Below, piece by piece: positions 19,365 through 27,285 of a stretch of DNA of 64,000 bases; positions within the stretch are counted from its first letter, which is position 1; each line of letters opens with the position of its first letter. The translations under genes and the position numbers were made by a program. The notes beneath the pieces were generated by a model. That model saw only the letters and a program-made list of their open reading frames with translations, searched no databases and was not told the origin of the DNA. This stretch comes from Gammaproteobacteria bacterium (GTDB lineage: Bacteria; Pseudomonadota; Gammaproteobacteria; Xanthomonadales; SZUA-36): positions 212,234-276,233 of the forward strand of contig JAJFLA010000049.1 of assembly GCA_021772935.1 (NCBI GenBank), in the 5' to 3' direction.

Positions 19365-19490
19365 TATCCAGGCCAGCCGGGTCCGTTTGTTATTCTAAGT
19401 TGCAGATCGATTTGCTTTGAACGGGATAAACCATTTTCCCTATATAGGAACGGACTTATCTGAGGAAAATGTCGTGGTTCGCCCCATTAT

Positions 19491-19660
19491 CTCTGGACCT
19501 GGATGATGACGTGGCTATGGGTATCGTTCGCTCATAGGAATCCAGGCTAATTCAACCCAGCTACTATCAGTCAGATTCTTCAGAGGCCGCTAATCCACCA
19601 AATTACCGGCGATGTGTCAAAGGCGTTTGGTCATCTCGGTCAACGGACTGCAACTTCATG
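19491..19660 (+). pseudogene. Decayed copy of the sulfotransferase 3' end
   Basis: This stretch aligns with the last ~160 bases of the sulfotransferase gene (about 16795-16965), in the same orientation. Shared runs include AGCTACTATCAGTCAG and CGATGTGTCAAAGGCG, joined by similar sequence throughout. The frame is broken: the Tyr codon of SYE has become TAG at 19537-19539, and bases are missing after TCAGTCAG. Similarity may continue weakly past the stop codon to about 19690. No 5' part of the gene is found. It lies just past the caspase-like gene, so that gene is bracketed by intact and decayed copies. Confidence 0.88.
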
Positions 19661-19693
19661 TTAATTGAACCACAGATGTCCATTCGCGGACGG

Positions 19694-19753
19694 AAACAGA
19701 CCTCCGCCTTCTGCTAACAGCCAGAATTCAATCTGGTCTGTTTTTTTGTTTTT
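19694..19753 (+). terminator. Probable intrinsic terminator upstream of egtB
   Basis: AAACAGACC (19694-19702) pairs with GGTCTGTTT (19735-19743), and the stem leads into TTTT-G-TTTTT. A shorter inner hairpin CCAGA/TCTGG (19721-19736) is an alternative. It would isolate egtB from the caspase-like gene; the 32-base loop lowers confidence. Confidence 0.5.
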
Positions 19754-20007
19754 GACAATCGAATATTTTTTATTTGCTGCGAAGTTTCAATGTTGGCAAT
19801 GACGTTGACAACGGTGCATTTTTGCACCATCAATTTGTCGGTTTTGCACCGATGAATATTGGGAAAAATGTGTTGATTGTTATAAAATTAGCCGCGCACG
19901 TAAGCATAGCAAGCAGCTACCGGTCGTATGGTCAGGTCGGTAAGCCAGATGTTGAAATTACCCTCCGAATATTTGGTGTGTTACCCCCTTCATTAAAGGA
20001 GTTTTTC

Positions 20008-21282
20008 ATGGGTTCTATTGCAGGCGTCATCGGTTCGAACCATGCCCAGAAACCGGTGCACGTTAACTACACAGAAGTTCGTCTGGCAACGGTGGCACTT
20101 TGCCATTACCTCGAGCCAGAAGATTATGTAATCCAGAGCATGCCGGACGTCAGTCCAACGAAATGGCACCTTGCGCACACCACCTGGTTTTTTGAACAAT
20201 TCGTGTTGGTAAAATACCTGCCAAACTACCGTCAGTTTAATGAGCACTACCATTATCTGTTCAATTCTTACTATTACTCTGCGGGGCAGATGCACCCACG
20301 GCCCCAACGAGGACTACTTTCACGGCCATTACTTCGTGAGATCAAACAATATCGTGAGCATGTAGACGAAGCGATGCAAGCGTTGTTACAGGCCCGCCAG
20401 GGCGAGGTGAGTCTTGAGCAAGTCGTCACGCTTGGAATTGAGCATGAGCAACAGCATCAGGAATTGCTACTGACCGATATCAAACATGTGTTTTCTTGCA
20501 ACCCAATGAAGCCGGCGGTGCATCCGTGTTTAAAAATCCGTGATAAAACCGGACTGCCTGAGCATCGGTTTGTTTCCCATCCAGGCGGCCTGGGTGAAAT
20601 CGGGGCGAGTGGAAAAGGGTTTTGTTTCGACAACGAACTGCCACGTCACCAGACACTGGTGCAGAATCACACCATCGGCTCCCGGCTGATCACCAACGGT
20701 GAATATCGGGAGTTCATAAAACAGGGTGCTTATACAGACACCAGCCTCTGGTTGTCCGATGGCTGGGCTATCATCAATCAGCTCGGCTGGAACCGACCAC
20801 TGTACTGGAGTGAAGACCTGTCAAGCGAATTCACCCTGGGAGGTCAACGTGATCTCGATCTTGATGCACCTGTTGCGCATGTTAGTTACTTCGAAGCTGA
20901 CGCTTTTGCACGTTGGGCTGCAGCGCGATTACCGACAGAGGCCGAATGGGAAGTTCACGCCAATGAAGAAAAAGTTGAAGGTAACCTGTTGGGGTCTGAA
21001 CACTGGCATCCCCAGACTGCCCAGGCCTCGGGCAGTCAACTATTTGGTGATGTCTGGGAGTGGACTTCTTCCCCCTATATGCCCTATCCCGGATTCAAAC
21101 CGCTGGCCGGTTCACTGGGTGAGTACAATGGTAAATTTATGTGTAATCAGATTACGGTACGTGGTGGCTCTTGTGTTACCGCCAGGGATCATATTCGTGC
21201 CAGTTATCGTAGTTTCTTTTACCCGGATGCCCGTTGGCAGTTTTTGGGTATCCGCTTGGCGAAAGACGGAGTGACGTGTTGA
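20008..21282 (+). CDS. egtB: Ergothioneine biosynthesis sulfoxide synthase EgtB
   Basis: EgtB is a non-haem iron enzyme that uses oxygen to join trimethylhistidine (hercynine) to cysteine or gamma-glutamylcysteine as a sulfoxide. The 424-residue product has the DinB-like N-terminal domain with KWHLAHTTWFFE (His 54/57) and GIEHEQQHQELL (His 146, His 150), giving the three-His iron site. The C-terminal formylglycine-generating-enzyme-like domain has LPTEAEWE, GDVWEWTSSPY and VRGGSC. AAAGGA at 19995-20000 sits seven bases before the ATG at 20008, fixing the start although the frame is open further upstream. It overlaps egtD as TGATG. Which sulfur donor it uses is not decided here. Confidence 0.95.
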   Translation: MGSIAGVIGSNHAQKPVHVNYTEVRLATVALCHYLEPEDYVIQSMPDVSPTKWHLAHTTWFFEQFVLVKYLPNYRQFNEHYHYLFNSYYYSAGQMHPRPQRGLLSRPLLREIKQYREHVDEAMQALLQARQGEVSLEQVVTLGIEHEQQHQELLLTDIKHVFSCNPMKPAVHPCLKIRDKTGLPEHRFVSHPGGLGEIGASGKGFCFDNELPRHQTLVQNHTIGSRLITNGEYREFIKQGAYTDTSLWLSDGWAIINQLGWNRPLYWSEDLSSEFTLGGQRDLDLDAPVAHVSYFEADAFARWAAARLPTEAEWEVHANEEKVEGNLLGSEHWHPQTAQASGSQLFGDVWEWTSSPYMPYPGFKPLAGSLGEYNGKFMCNQITVRGGSCVTARDHIRASYRSFFYPDARWQFLGIRLAKDGVTC

Positions 21283-22268
21283 TGAGTTCTAATCCCTTGC
21301 AGACAGTCGGGCTGACCGAGCAGCATGATTCCATCATTGATGAATCTGCTGAAATCCTCATGGGCTTGAGCTGTCCACAAAAAATGCTGTCACCAAAATT
21401 CTTTTATGACCAAACCGGGTCCCGGTTGTTTGACGAAATTTGTAAATTACCCGAATACTATCCGACGCGTACAGAACTGGGAATCATGGAGACCCACGTT
21501 AGTGAGATTGCGCGCCGCATCGGCCCCCACGCCAGCCTGATTGAGTTTGGCAGTGGTTCCAGTCTCAAAACACGCACTTTGCTTGAGCACCTGGATCGGC
21601 CCGCTGCGTATGTGCCCGTAGATATTTCAAAAGAGCACCTGGTTTCAGCGGCCAATTCACTAAAGACTGATTTTCCACAGTTGGAAATTCTCCCGGTCGT
21701 AGCTGATTTCACACACCCATTCCCGTTGCCTGATCCAAAAATAACCCCGCTTAGAAATCTGGTCTATTTTCCCGGGTCGACGATTGGCAATTTCGACACC
21801 GAAGCGGCATTGGAATTACTTAGCGTGATGTACCAGGAAGCCGGAGAAGATGGGGCTTTGCTGATCGGTGTCGATCTCAAGAAGGACACGGCGATTCTCG
21901 AAAAAGCCTACAACGACAGCGCGGGCGTAACTGCAGCATTCAATCTGAACATGTTAGAGCGTATCAATCGCGAGTTTGGTGCAAACTTTGACCTGACCCA
22001 ATTTGAGCACATTGCTGTTTACGATGCCGAGCTCGGTCGAATTGAAATGCGTCTTGTCAGCAAACGCGAGCAACGAGTAAGGCTGCAAGGTCACGATTTT
22101 GATTTCATTCAGGGCGAGCACATCGTGACTGAGCACTCACATAAATACACCCTGGAAGAATTCAGGGAAATGGCTCTTCTGTCAGGCTTTCAAGTGGATA
22201 AAGTCTGGACTGATCCCGCCAGCTTATTTAGCGTGCAGTATTGTTCTCGCAGAAAACAACAGAACTAA
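21282..22268 (+). CDS. egtD: L-histidine N-alpha-methyltransferase EgtD
   Basis: EgtD transfers three methyl groups from S-adenosylmethionine to the alpha-amino group of histidine, making hercynine, the EgtB substrate. The 328-residue protein has the family opening PKFFYDQTGSRLFDEIC, then LPEYYPTRTE, the SAM loop IEFGSGSSLKTR, and YFPGSTIGNF. The ATG at 21282 overlaps the egtB stop, so the pair is translationally coupled. No egtA, egtC or egtE homologue adjoins; the last lyase step must be encoded elsewhere. A decayed copy of the end of this gene lies 5 kb downstream (27174-27282). Confidence 0.96.
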   Translation: MSSNPLQTVGLTEQHDSIIDESAEILMGLSCPQKMLSPKFFYDQTGSRLFDEICKLPEYYPTRTELGIMETHVSEIARRIGPHASLIEFGSGSSLKTRTLLEHLDRPAAYVPVDISKEHLVSAANSLKTDFPQLEILPVVADFTHPFPLPDPKITPLRNLVYFPGSTIGNFDTEAALELLSVMYQEAGEDGALLIGVDLKKDTAILEKAYNDSAGVTAAFNLNMLERINREFGANFDLTQFEHIAVYDAELGRIEMRLVSKREQRVRLQGHDFDFIQGEHIVTEHSHKYTLEEFREMALLSGFQVDKVWTDPASLFSVQYCSRRKQQN

Positions 22269-22483
22269 CACCAAGCCCGGTGATAAATAGCAAGATGTAT
22301 TCTCAGCTCTTCACGCGATTGATCCGAAATCTCACCCGATGCTGTCTCCTGCGTCTGGATTCGCTCCTGCCATACCTCATACCTAGTGGTGGAAAAAGAT
22401 CAATTGTCCTGACTATGCTAATCTTAAATCCAGCCACGTAATGTTTGTGGCCCCCTTTAAGTAAACGAATTTTGGGTGAGTAC

Positions 22484-22921
22484 ATGACTGAAGAAAAACT
22501 AACAAATCTGGGTTTACTTGTTTTTCGCATGTCACTAGGCACCGTATTTATTGCCCACGGTTATCTAAAGGTATTTACCTTTGGGCTTTCGCACGCAATG
22601 GAAGTTTTCGAAGCACATACCGTTTGGCACATCAACATGATTCCCGGCTGGTTTGCACCACCCGCAGCCCTTATCGAATGGGTTGGTGGAATCATGTTGA
22701 TACTAGGCGTAAAAACACGCTGGGTTTTACCATTGATGGCCGCTGTGGCGTTTGGCGCCGGTGCCGTGCATTTCGAAAACGGGTGGAACTACACCAGCAA
22801 GCCAGACGGCGGTTGGGAATACGGAATCTTCCTGTTAATTTGCTGCGTCACTATTTATCTGGTTGGGCCGGGAAAATATACACTGCCGTTCTTTTTGAAT
22901 AAGAAAAAGGGGCTCGACTAA
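22484..22921 (+). CDS. DoxX-family membrane protein
   Basis: The 145-residue protein fits the DoxX family: four hydrophobic helices (about 9-28, 50-68, 73-92, 114-130), an opening GLLVFRMSLGTVFIAHGYLK with the conserved Arg and HG, and an N-terminal half of about 60 residues before WFAPPAALIEWVGG. DoxX proteins are small inner-membrane proteins, some linked to thiol or redox stress. The ATG at 22484 is preferred to the GTG at 22445 because the residues before it are not family-like. It lies 215 bases after egtD in the same direction; the gap shows no clear promoter. A link to ergothioneine is only positional. Confidence 0.85.
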   Translation: MTEEKLTNLGLLVFRMSLGTVFIAHGYLKVFTFGLSHAMEVFEAHTVWHINMIPGWFAPPAALIEWVGGIMLILGVKTRWVLPLMAAVAFGAGAVHFENGWNYTSKPDGGWEYGIFLLICCVTIYLVGPGKYTLPFFLNKKKGLD

Positions 22922-23425
22922 TACGGTTTTATTCAGACAAAGTCCCGCTTTTTCGAGGTTTTGTACGCAAATACAGCGACACCACATCTCATCAAATATC
23001 CTACACAACTCATATCCGATTTGCCCTATTAGTTAGTGACAGCTACTTATTTGTAGCACATTTTCATCAATCAATTATTCAATCGGTGACCTGTGAGCTA
23101 TCTTTCATGGACAGAGGCGTGGGTGAGGTGTCTCGTTTTTGTTTTTGGTGCTTTTGGCGTCCTCCATGATTTCTGTCGATTTTAGAATTTGCTGGCGTTC
23201 CCATCATGGTGTTTTTTATAGCGCGGGAATTGGGACTGGTTGCTGATAGTTGCTACGCCGAAATTTTATAATCGGGATATGGTCAGTTATAAACATAAGT
23301 CTAAATTTTATTTGACAGAACATTGGGTTAGAATCGATAGTCTATTTTTTAACTAAGCATAGCGAAAGGACTTGTAATAAAAAACTGAAATCCAACAACT
23401 TTTCGACAAGCTGAATGGAGACGTC
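22922..23425. other. 504-bp AT-rich gap before the exported-protein cassette
   Basis: I see no gene here on either strand. TTGACA at 23312-23317 with GATAGT at 23336-23341 (18-base spacing) is a weak candidate promoter for the downstream genes. The sequence is richer in A and T than its neighbours, as often found at the edge of acquired DNA. Confidence 0.5.
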
Positions 23426-24181
23426 ATGTCCAAAGTCAAAATGAAGAAGATCCTGGTTGCAGGGCTAACCAGTGTAGCTTTGTACATTAGCTCGATTGTA
23501 TTGGCCAGTGAATATGATGTCCGTAACCTGAACTTGCATGATTATGCATACCCCGGCAGCCAAATCGTCACCGAAACAAAAGAACAGTATGCTGCAAAAC
23601 TGCTGATGTATAGCCACGATCCGACCGACCAGGTTGTGGAATTCTATGAAAAGAAGGATTTAAAATCGAAAATGGTCCACCAGGATCCAGGCCAGGTAGT
23701 CCTGGAAAAGATGCTCGCGGCCAACGTTCCGTTAAAAGTTGTCATTTCCTGGAAACCAACCCGCAATCGGCTTAATGACAATGACCTTTATCGAAACCTG
23801 GAGCTTTCCGCCGCTTTGGAGAATCACGATCAGGCGGAACTCGAAGCGCTGCGCCAGAGGTTTGATCGACTGAAAGATCTGTTTTACCCGGGCGATGCCC
23901 ATTCCATTCTGAAAAAGTGCCGACAGTCAGGGCCAGTAACAGGTGCAGAAAAGGAAATGAGTATGGAAGAGCGAGGGCGACAAATGCAGGAACTTGCCAT
24001 GCAAGGTCGGCTCGATGAGCTTCGTGAAATGGCCGAAGCCTTTAGTTCCAACCAAAAAGGGGCGGCAAGTGGAGATGCTAAGGGACAGTGGAATAAAGAG
24101 CTGTTATGTCTCGAGGAACTGGAGAAGAAGATGACCTTTCCGGTGGAAATCGAAGTAACGGCTTCCAGGGATGACCTGTAA
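23426..24181 (+). CDS. Exported protein with YPGS-type domain, function unknown
   Basis: I do not recognise this 251-residue protein. It has a signal peptide (KMKKILVAGLTSVALYISSIVLAS, cleavage near residue 28). A short domain follows: YAYPGSQIVTETKEQYAAKL, then SHDPTDQVVEFYEKK. The same pattern recurs in the protein at 26698-27105. The second half (about 110-225) is acidic and strongly helical (ENHDQAELEALRQRFDRL, MEERGRQMQELAMQGRLD) with possible coiled coil. GGAG precedes the ATG. It is the first of four same-strand genes for exported proteins, 17 bases ahead of the next. Confidence 0.6.
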   Translation: MSKVKMKKILVAGLTSVALYISSIVLASEYDVRNLNLHDYAYPGSQIVTETKEQYAAKLLMYSHDPTDQVVEFYEKKDLKSKMVHQDPGQVVLEKMLAANVPLKVVISWKPTRNRLNDNDLYRNLELSAALENHDQAELEALRQRFDRLKDLFYPGDAHSILKKCRQSGPVTGAEKEMSMEERGRQMQELAMQGRLDELREMAEAFSSNQKGAASGDAKGQWNKELLCLEELEKKMTFPVEIEVTASRDDL

Positions 24182-24198
24182 GCTTAGCCGGTCTGAAG

Positions 24199-25857
24199 AT
24201 GAAAAAGATTCTTTTAACAATGTATGGAACGAGTCTCAGTGGATGTGTTCTCCTTCTGGTTCTCGCGGTTTGCTGGTATTCAACTGCACGAGCCGACAGT
24301 GATCGCTATATACAAGTGGAGGCCTGGACGGGGAGTTACCGGGCGAATGTAAGTGCGACCAGCAACCGCAAAGTTGACATGACTGGCAACCTTAATCCCT
24401 GGGGGTCTCTTGATGCACTGAAGGAGCAGCAAATAGTCAATGCGCAAGTGATCCTCGATGAAAAGAAGGTTTCCAGGAGAAGGGTAACCTGGGAGGGAAC
24501 GGCGACCTGTAATGTTTCCGGGACGTATTATGGGAAAAGCTCTATGCGCGACACTCCATTTTGGATGGAAGAGTCCGGCTCTGACTCCCGTATGTTCACA
24601 ACCCCTGCCAAGCTGGTTATCCACACGACCAAAGACAAGTACACGATATCCTTATGTCGGATGGCATTCACCTATAAGACATCCAGGACCGGTGTGGGCG
24701 TAAATGATCAGGGAGGGATTGTGCCGGTTTCCGAGGCAGGGGGGCATAAGCTGAACCCGGGAGTTTTCTTCCATTCTGAGCTTATGCCAGAGGGGCCTGT
24801 GCCTCAGCAGGGCTTCCACCTGATGGGTAGTCTCGATATAGACGGGCATCCCGCGGACCCCGCCGCAAGGGCGTTGACTGCTCATCTAATGACTGGAATG
24901 GATGTAACCGGCAAGGTTCAATGGAGCTTTACTCCTGATCTTTGCAGCGACACGGACAAGAACTACAAGGTTAGGATAACCATGCCGTCGGAGCCGATTG
25001 AGTTGATTTACAAAAACCGAGAATTGAGCGAATTATTTTATGCCGAGCCCGTCCCGAATGAAAACGACCTACGCTCCAAAGTAGTCTGGCAGGCATTTGA
25101 AATTGACGACAGCACCCGGGTTGCTGATCCGGAAAATTTCAATTCAGATTACCTCAATCTAACATTCAAGGGGATACCCGACCACAACGAAGCCTTCGGG
25201 GAAAAGGAAATTTCTGCCACCCTCGGATCGCTCGAACGCTGCACCGATGCCGCCAGAAATAAGGTAACCGTGTTCTTCGAGCAGGAAGGGAATGATAATG
25301 GGTCTGACGACCCTAACTGGATGTGGTACTGGCTGCAAACCAGCGCCGGCAAGAAGTATGAAAGCTTTATCAGGCTTGGGGATTCCGAAATCTGCGAAGA
25401 CTCCCTGGGGTATTTTATCCACATTTATCCAGATATCTTTTTCATTTGTGAGGAAGTACTGCGCTCCAGACCGGCGGATCCCTTCAAACTCCTGGTCGGG
25501 AAAAAACTGCGAAGTATAGATATTTTTGCCATCGTCGCTATCCATGAAAACAAGCACATGGAAAACCACCAGGAGTGGTGGGCGCATGTCCCCAGGGATC
25601 AGTGGCCAGGGAGGGAAAATCAAATAGATGTCGATCATGATGGGGACACCGTACCGGACGATGTTGAACTCAGGGATGAAATGAGTCAGGCAGGCTATGA
25701 TCCCCTGGACTGGGACTCTTTTAATATCGGCTTCTCCGACTCGGAAGTCTCTGCCTACAAAACGGCTGATCAGTGGGCTGTTGGCAGCGCTGATGAGGAA
25801 GACTGGGCCTGCCCTGGGGCGCAAGGCCAGGAAGAATGTAAGGAGGTGTCGAGATGA
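24199..25857 (+). CDS. Exported protein with HExxH motif, putative zinc metalloprotease
   Basis: The 552-residue protein has a signal peptide (hydrophobic 14-30, cleavage near ARA, 30-32) and a long N-terminal region of no family I recognise. Late in the chain, IVAIHENKHMENHQEWW contains HENKH at 449-453, a zinc-peptidase signature; H457 or the Glu in DSEVSAY (516) could be the third ligand. DVDHDGDTVPDD at 477-488 resembles a calcium-binding loop, here inserted between the HExxH helix and the candidate third ligand. The stop overlaps the next gene as ATGA. A secreted or periplasmic peptidase is plausible but unproven. Confidence 0.6.
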   Translation: MKKILLTMYGTSLSGCVLLLVLAVCWYSTARADSDRYIQVEAWTGSYRANVSATSNRKVDMTGNLNPWGSLDALKEQQIVNAQVILDEKKVSRRRVTWEGTATCNVSGTYYGKSSMRDTPFWMEESGSDSRMFTTPAKLVIHTTKDKYTISLCRMAFTYKTSRTGVGVNDQGGIVPVSEAGGHKLNPGVFFHSELMPEGPVPQQGFHLMGSLDIDGHPADPAARALTAHLMTGMDVTGKVQWSFTPDLCSDTDKNYKVRITMPSEPIELIYKNRELSELFYAEPVPNENDLRSKVVWQAFEIDDSTRVADPENFNSDYLNLTFKGIPDHNEAFGEKEISATLGSLERCTDAARNKVTVFFEQEGNDNGSDDPNWMWYWLQTSAGKKYESFIRLGDSEICEDSLGYFIHIYPDIFFICEEVLRSRPADPFKLLVGKKLRSIDIFAIVAIHENKHMENHQEWWAHVPRDQWPGRENQIDVDHDGDTVPDDVELRDEMSQAGYDPLDWDSFNIGFSDSEVSAYKTADQWAVGSADEEDWACPGAQGQEECKEVSR

Positions 25858-26612
25858 AAAAGATCCGCTTTCTCCTCGTCACAGTGTCGCTGTTTGTTAT
25901 CCTCGACGGGTGTCAGCAGGACGATGAAGACCCGGTATCAGCAATCGACACTGATGAAATTCAATCCGCTGCGCCTGCTGAATATGGGCTAGCGACTCCC
26001 CTGAAATCGTTGCAGTCGGCGCTTGCTTCAAAAGACCCTCGGGAGCGATGGCACGCCCTATCTGAATTAAAAAGGGTGGCAGAAATACCTCTGGAAAAGA
26101 GGGCAGACCTGCTGATGGAGGCGATGAGACAGGAGATCCGGAATCCCGATCCGGCAGCACCGATATTTGAAGGGGCATATCTTCCGGCACACGATTTCCT
26201 GATGCTGTGGCAGACAAGAACCTTAGGGGATCTCGCCAAGGAAGCCCCCGGGATAGTAGCTTCTCTCGTTGGAGACACATCCGGGGAGGAAAGGGAGCGC
26301 GCAATTCTTGCGATGGGCTATGCTGGGAACCAGTCATACACACCGCAAATCAGAATATTGCTAGCCGAGTCAACGCACTGGCAGGTCAGAAATAGCGCGG
26401 CCTTTATCCTGGGTGAAATGAAGGCCCAGGAAGCGGCGCCGGAACTCATGAATGCCCTCAAGGATGCCCACCAAATAAAGATCGGGGAGGCGGGTAAGGA
26501 GATCACTATCTATCCGGTGCGTCAAAAAGCCCAGGGTGCCTTGAAGAAATTAGGCTTTGTCATTGAGAAAGGGCCCGGCCGGAACGAGTTTCAAGTGAAG
26601 CAGCAAGATTGA
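25854..26612 (+). CDS. HEAT-repeat lipoprotein
   Basis: The 252-residue product starts with a lipoprotein signal (MKKIRFLLVTVSLFVILDGC, Cys 20 lipidated; Asp at -2 is unusual). Helical repeats follow, typical of HEAT/PBS-lyase-type scaffolds: ALASKDPRERWHALSELKRV (about 56-75), ERAILAMGYAGN and HWQVRNSAAFILGEMKAQEAAPELMNAL (about 175-205). Such repeats bind partner proteins. It overlaps the HExxH protein by four bases, so a membrane-tethered partner or inhibitor of that protein is a reasonable inference. Confidence 0.7.
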   Translation: MKKIRFLLVTVSLFVILDGCQQDDEDPVSAIDTDEIQSAAPAEYGLATPLKSLQSALASKDPRERWHALSELKRVAEIPLEKRADLLMEAMRQEIRNPDPAAPIFEGAYLPAHDFLMLWQTRTLGDLAKEAPGIVASLVGDTSGEERERAILAMGYAGNQSYTPQIRILLAESTHWQVRNSAAFILGEMKAQEAAPELMNALKDAHQIKIGEAGKEITIYPVRQKAQGALKKLGFVIEKGPGRNEFQVKQQD

Positions 26613-26697
26613 GGAAGGCCCTCACCGGGGCTTTCGCAAAGATGCCCGTTCAGTAAAGGGCTAAATTAATCATCCACATTCAGAACGGAGAAACAGT

Positions 26698-27105
26698 ATG
26701 AATCCGCAACACTGGACCATCTTTCTGGCGACCACCCTGTTGATTACTTTTACGGCGCCGTCCTCAATCCGGGCCGGGGGTCTGTCGGCGGCGCACCAGC
26801 AGGCCTTGCAACACGAGGTCATCCCCGCGTATCCAGGCTCAAGCTTCACCACTTCAGACGATACAGAGGAACTGACAGTGCTGTGGTTCAAATCCAGTGA
26901 TTCGCCGGCGACAATCATGGCCTGGTACCGGCAGCAGCTCATCGACTGGTCGGAGATCGAAACAAATGGCATGCAAGTGCTGTACAAAGGTCCGTCTGGT
27001 CTGGAAGTCGGGCAGATATCGGACAAGCCGTACATCTTCTCCCGGAGCCAGACAGAGAGCGACCCCGACGTGTCTGAAATCACCATCAGATTACCGAAAA
27101 AGTGA
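26698..27105 (+). CDS. Small exported protein with YPGS-type domain
   Basis: The 135-residue protein has a signal peptide (TIFLATTLLITFTAPSSIRA) and one domain: IPAYPGSSFTTSDDTEELTVLWF then SSDSPATIMAWYRQQL. This matches the domain of the protein at 23426-24181 in the order YPGS, acidic Thr-rich stretch, Ser-x-Asp, hydrophobic helix ending in Tyr. No catalytic motif is visible. A GGAG-type site precedes the ATG. The gene sits 85 bases after the HEAT lipoprotein and closes the cassette. Confidence 0.6.
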   Translation: MNPQHWTIFLATTLLITFTAPSSIRAGGLSAAHQQALQHEVIPAYPGSSFTTSDDTEELTVLWFKSSDSPATIMAWYRQQLIDWSEIETNGMQVLYKGPSGLEVGQISDKPYIFSRSQTESDPDVSEITIRLPKK

Positions 27106-27141
27106 GGAGAGTGTTAATCATGGGAAGCGTTCGAACCAAAC

Positions 27142-27163
27142 AAAAGCCCCAAATGGGGATTTT
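27142..27163 (+). terminator. Weak intrinsic terminator after the exported-protein cassette
   Basis: AAAAGCCCC-AAAT-GGGGATTTT forms a short G-C stem flanked by A and T runs, 37 bases past the stop of the last cassette gene. The stem is only four strong pairs long. Confidence 0.4.
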
Positions 27164-27173
27164 AGTCCAGCCA

Positions 27174-27282
27174 TGGCTATATTTTTGATTTCATTCAGAG
27201 CGAGTCAATTGTGACCGGGCACTGACCTAAGTACACACTGGAATAGGAGCAGCAGGTTGCGCACAAGTTGGCCGAAGCCCGG
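27174..27282 (+). pseudogene. Decayed copy of the egtD 3' end
   Basis: The stretch aligns in the same orientation with egtD around 22090-22175: both share TTTTGATTTCATTCAG, followed by near-matches of GCGAG, ATCGTGACTGAGCACT and TACACCCTGGAA. A later AAGCCCGGT matches the bases just after the egtD stop, implying an internal deletion. Frame breaks (an extra base after GCGAG, in-frame stops) show it is not functional. It ends beside the convergent amidotransferase gene and forms the far edge of the DoxX/exported-protein block. Confidence 0.82.
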
Positions 27283-27285
27283 TCT

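Larger units (their letters stand above)
19365..20007. other. 643-bp gap with gene remnant and terminator before egtB
   Basis: Between the caspase-like gene and egtB no intact gene is seen. The gap holds the decayed sulfotransferase 3' end (19491-19660), a terminator-like structure (19694-19753) and the untranslated region before egtB. An open frame runs in from 19774, but its codons before the ATG at 20008 have no family character. TTGACA occurs at 19752-19757 without a convincing -10 at normal spacing. Confidence 0.7.

Noticed and set aside
19774..20007. Upstream in-frame extension of EgtB
   Set aside because: The extra 78 codons have no family similarity and a good ribosome-binding site directly precedes the ATG at 20008.
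25159..25824. Long minus-strand open frame (221 codons) opposite the HExxH protein gene
   Set aside because: It is antisense to a gene with a signal peptide and coupled stop, and its translation shows no domain character.
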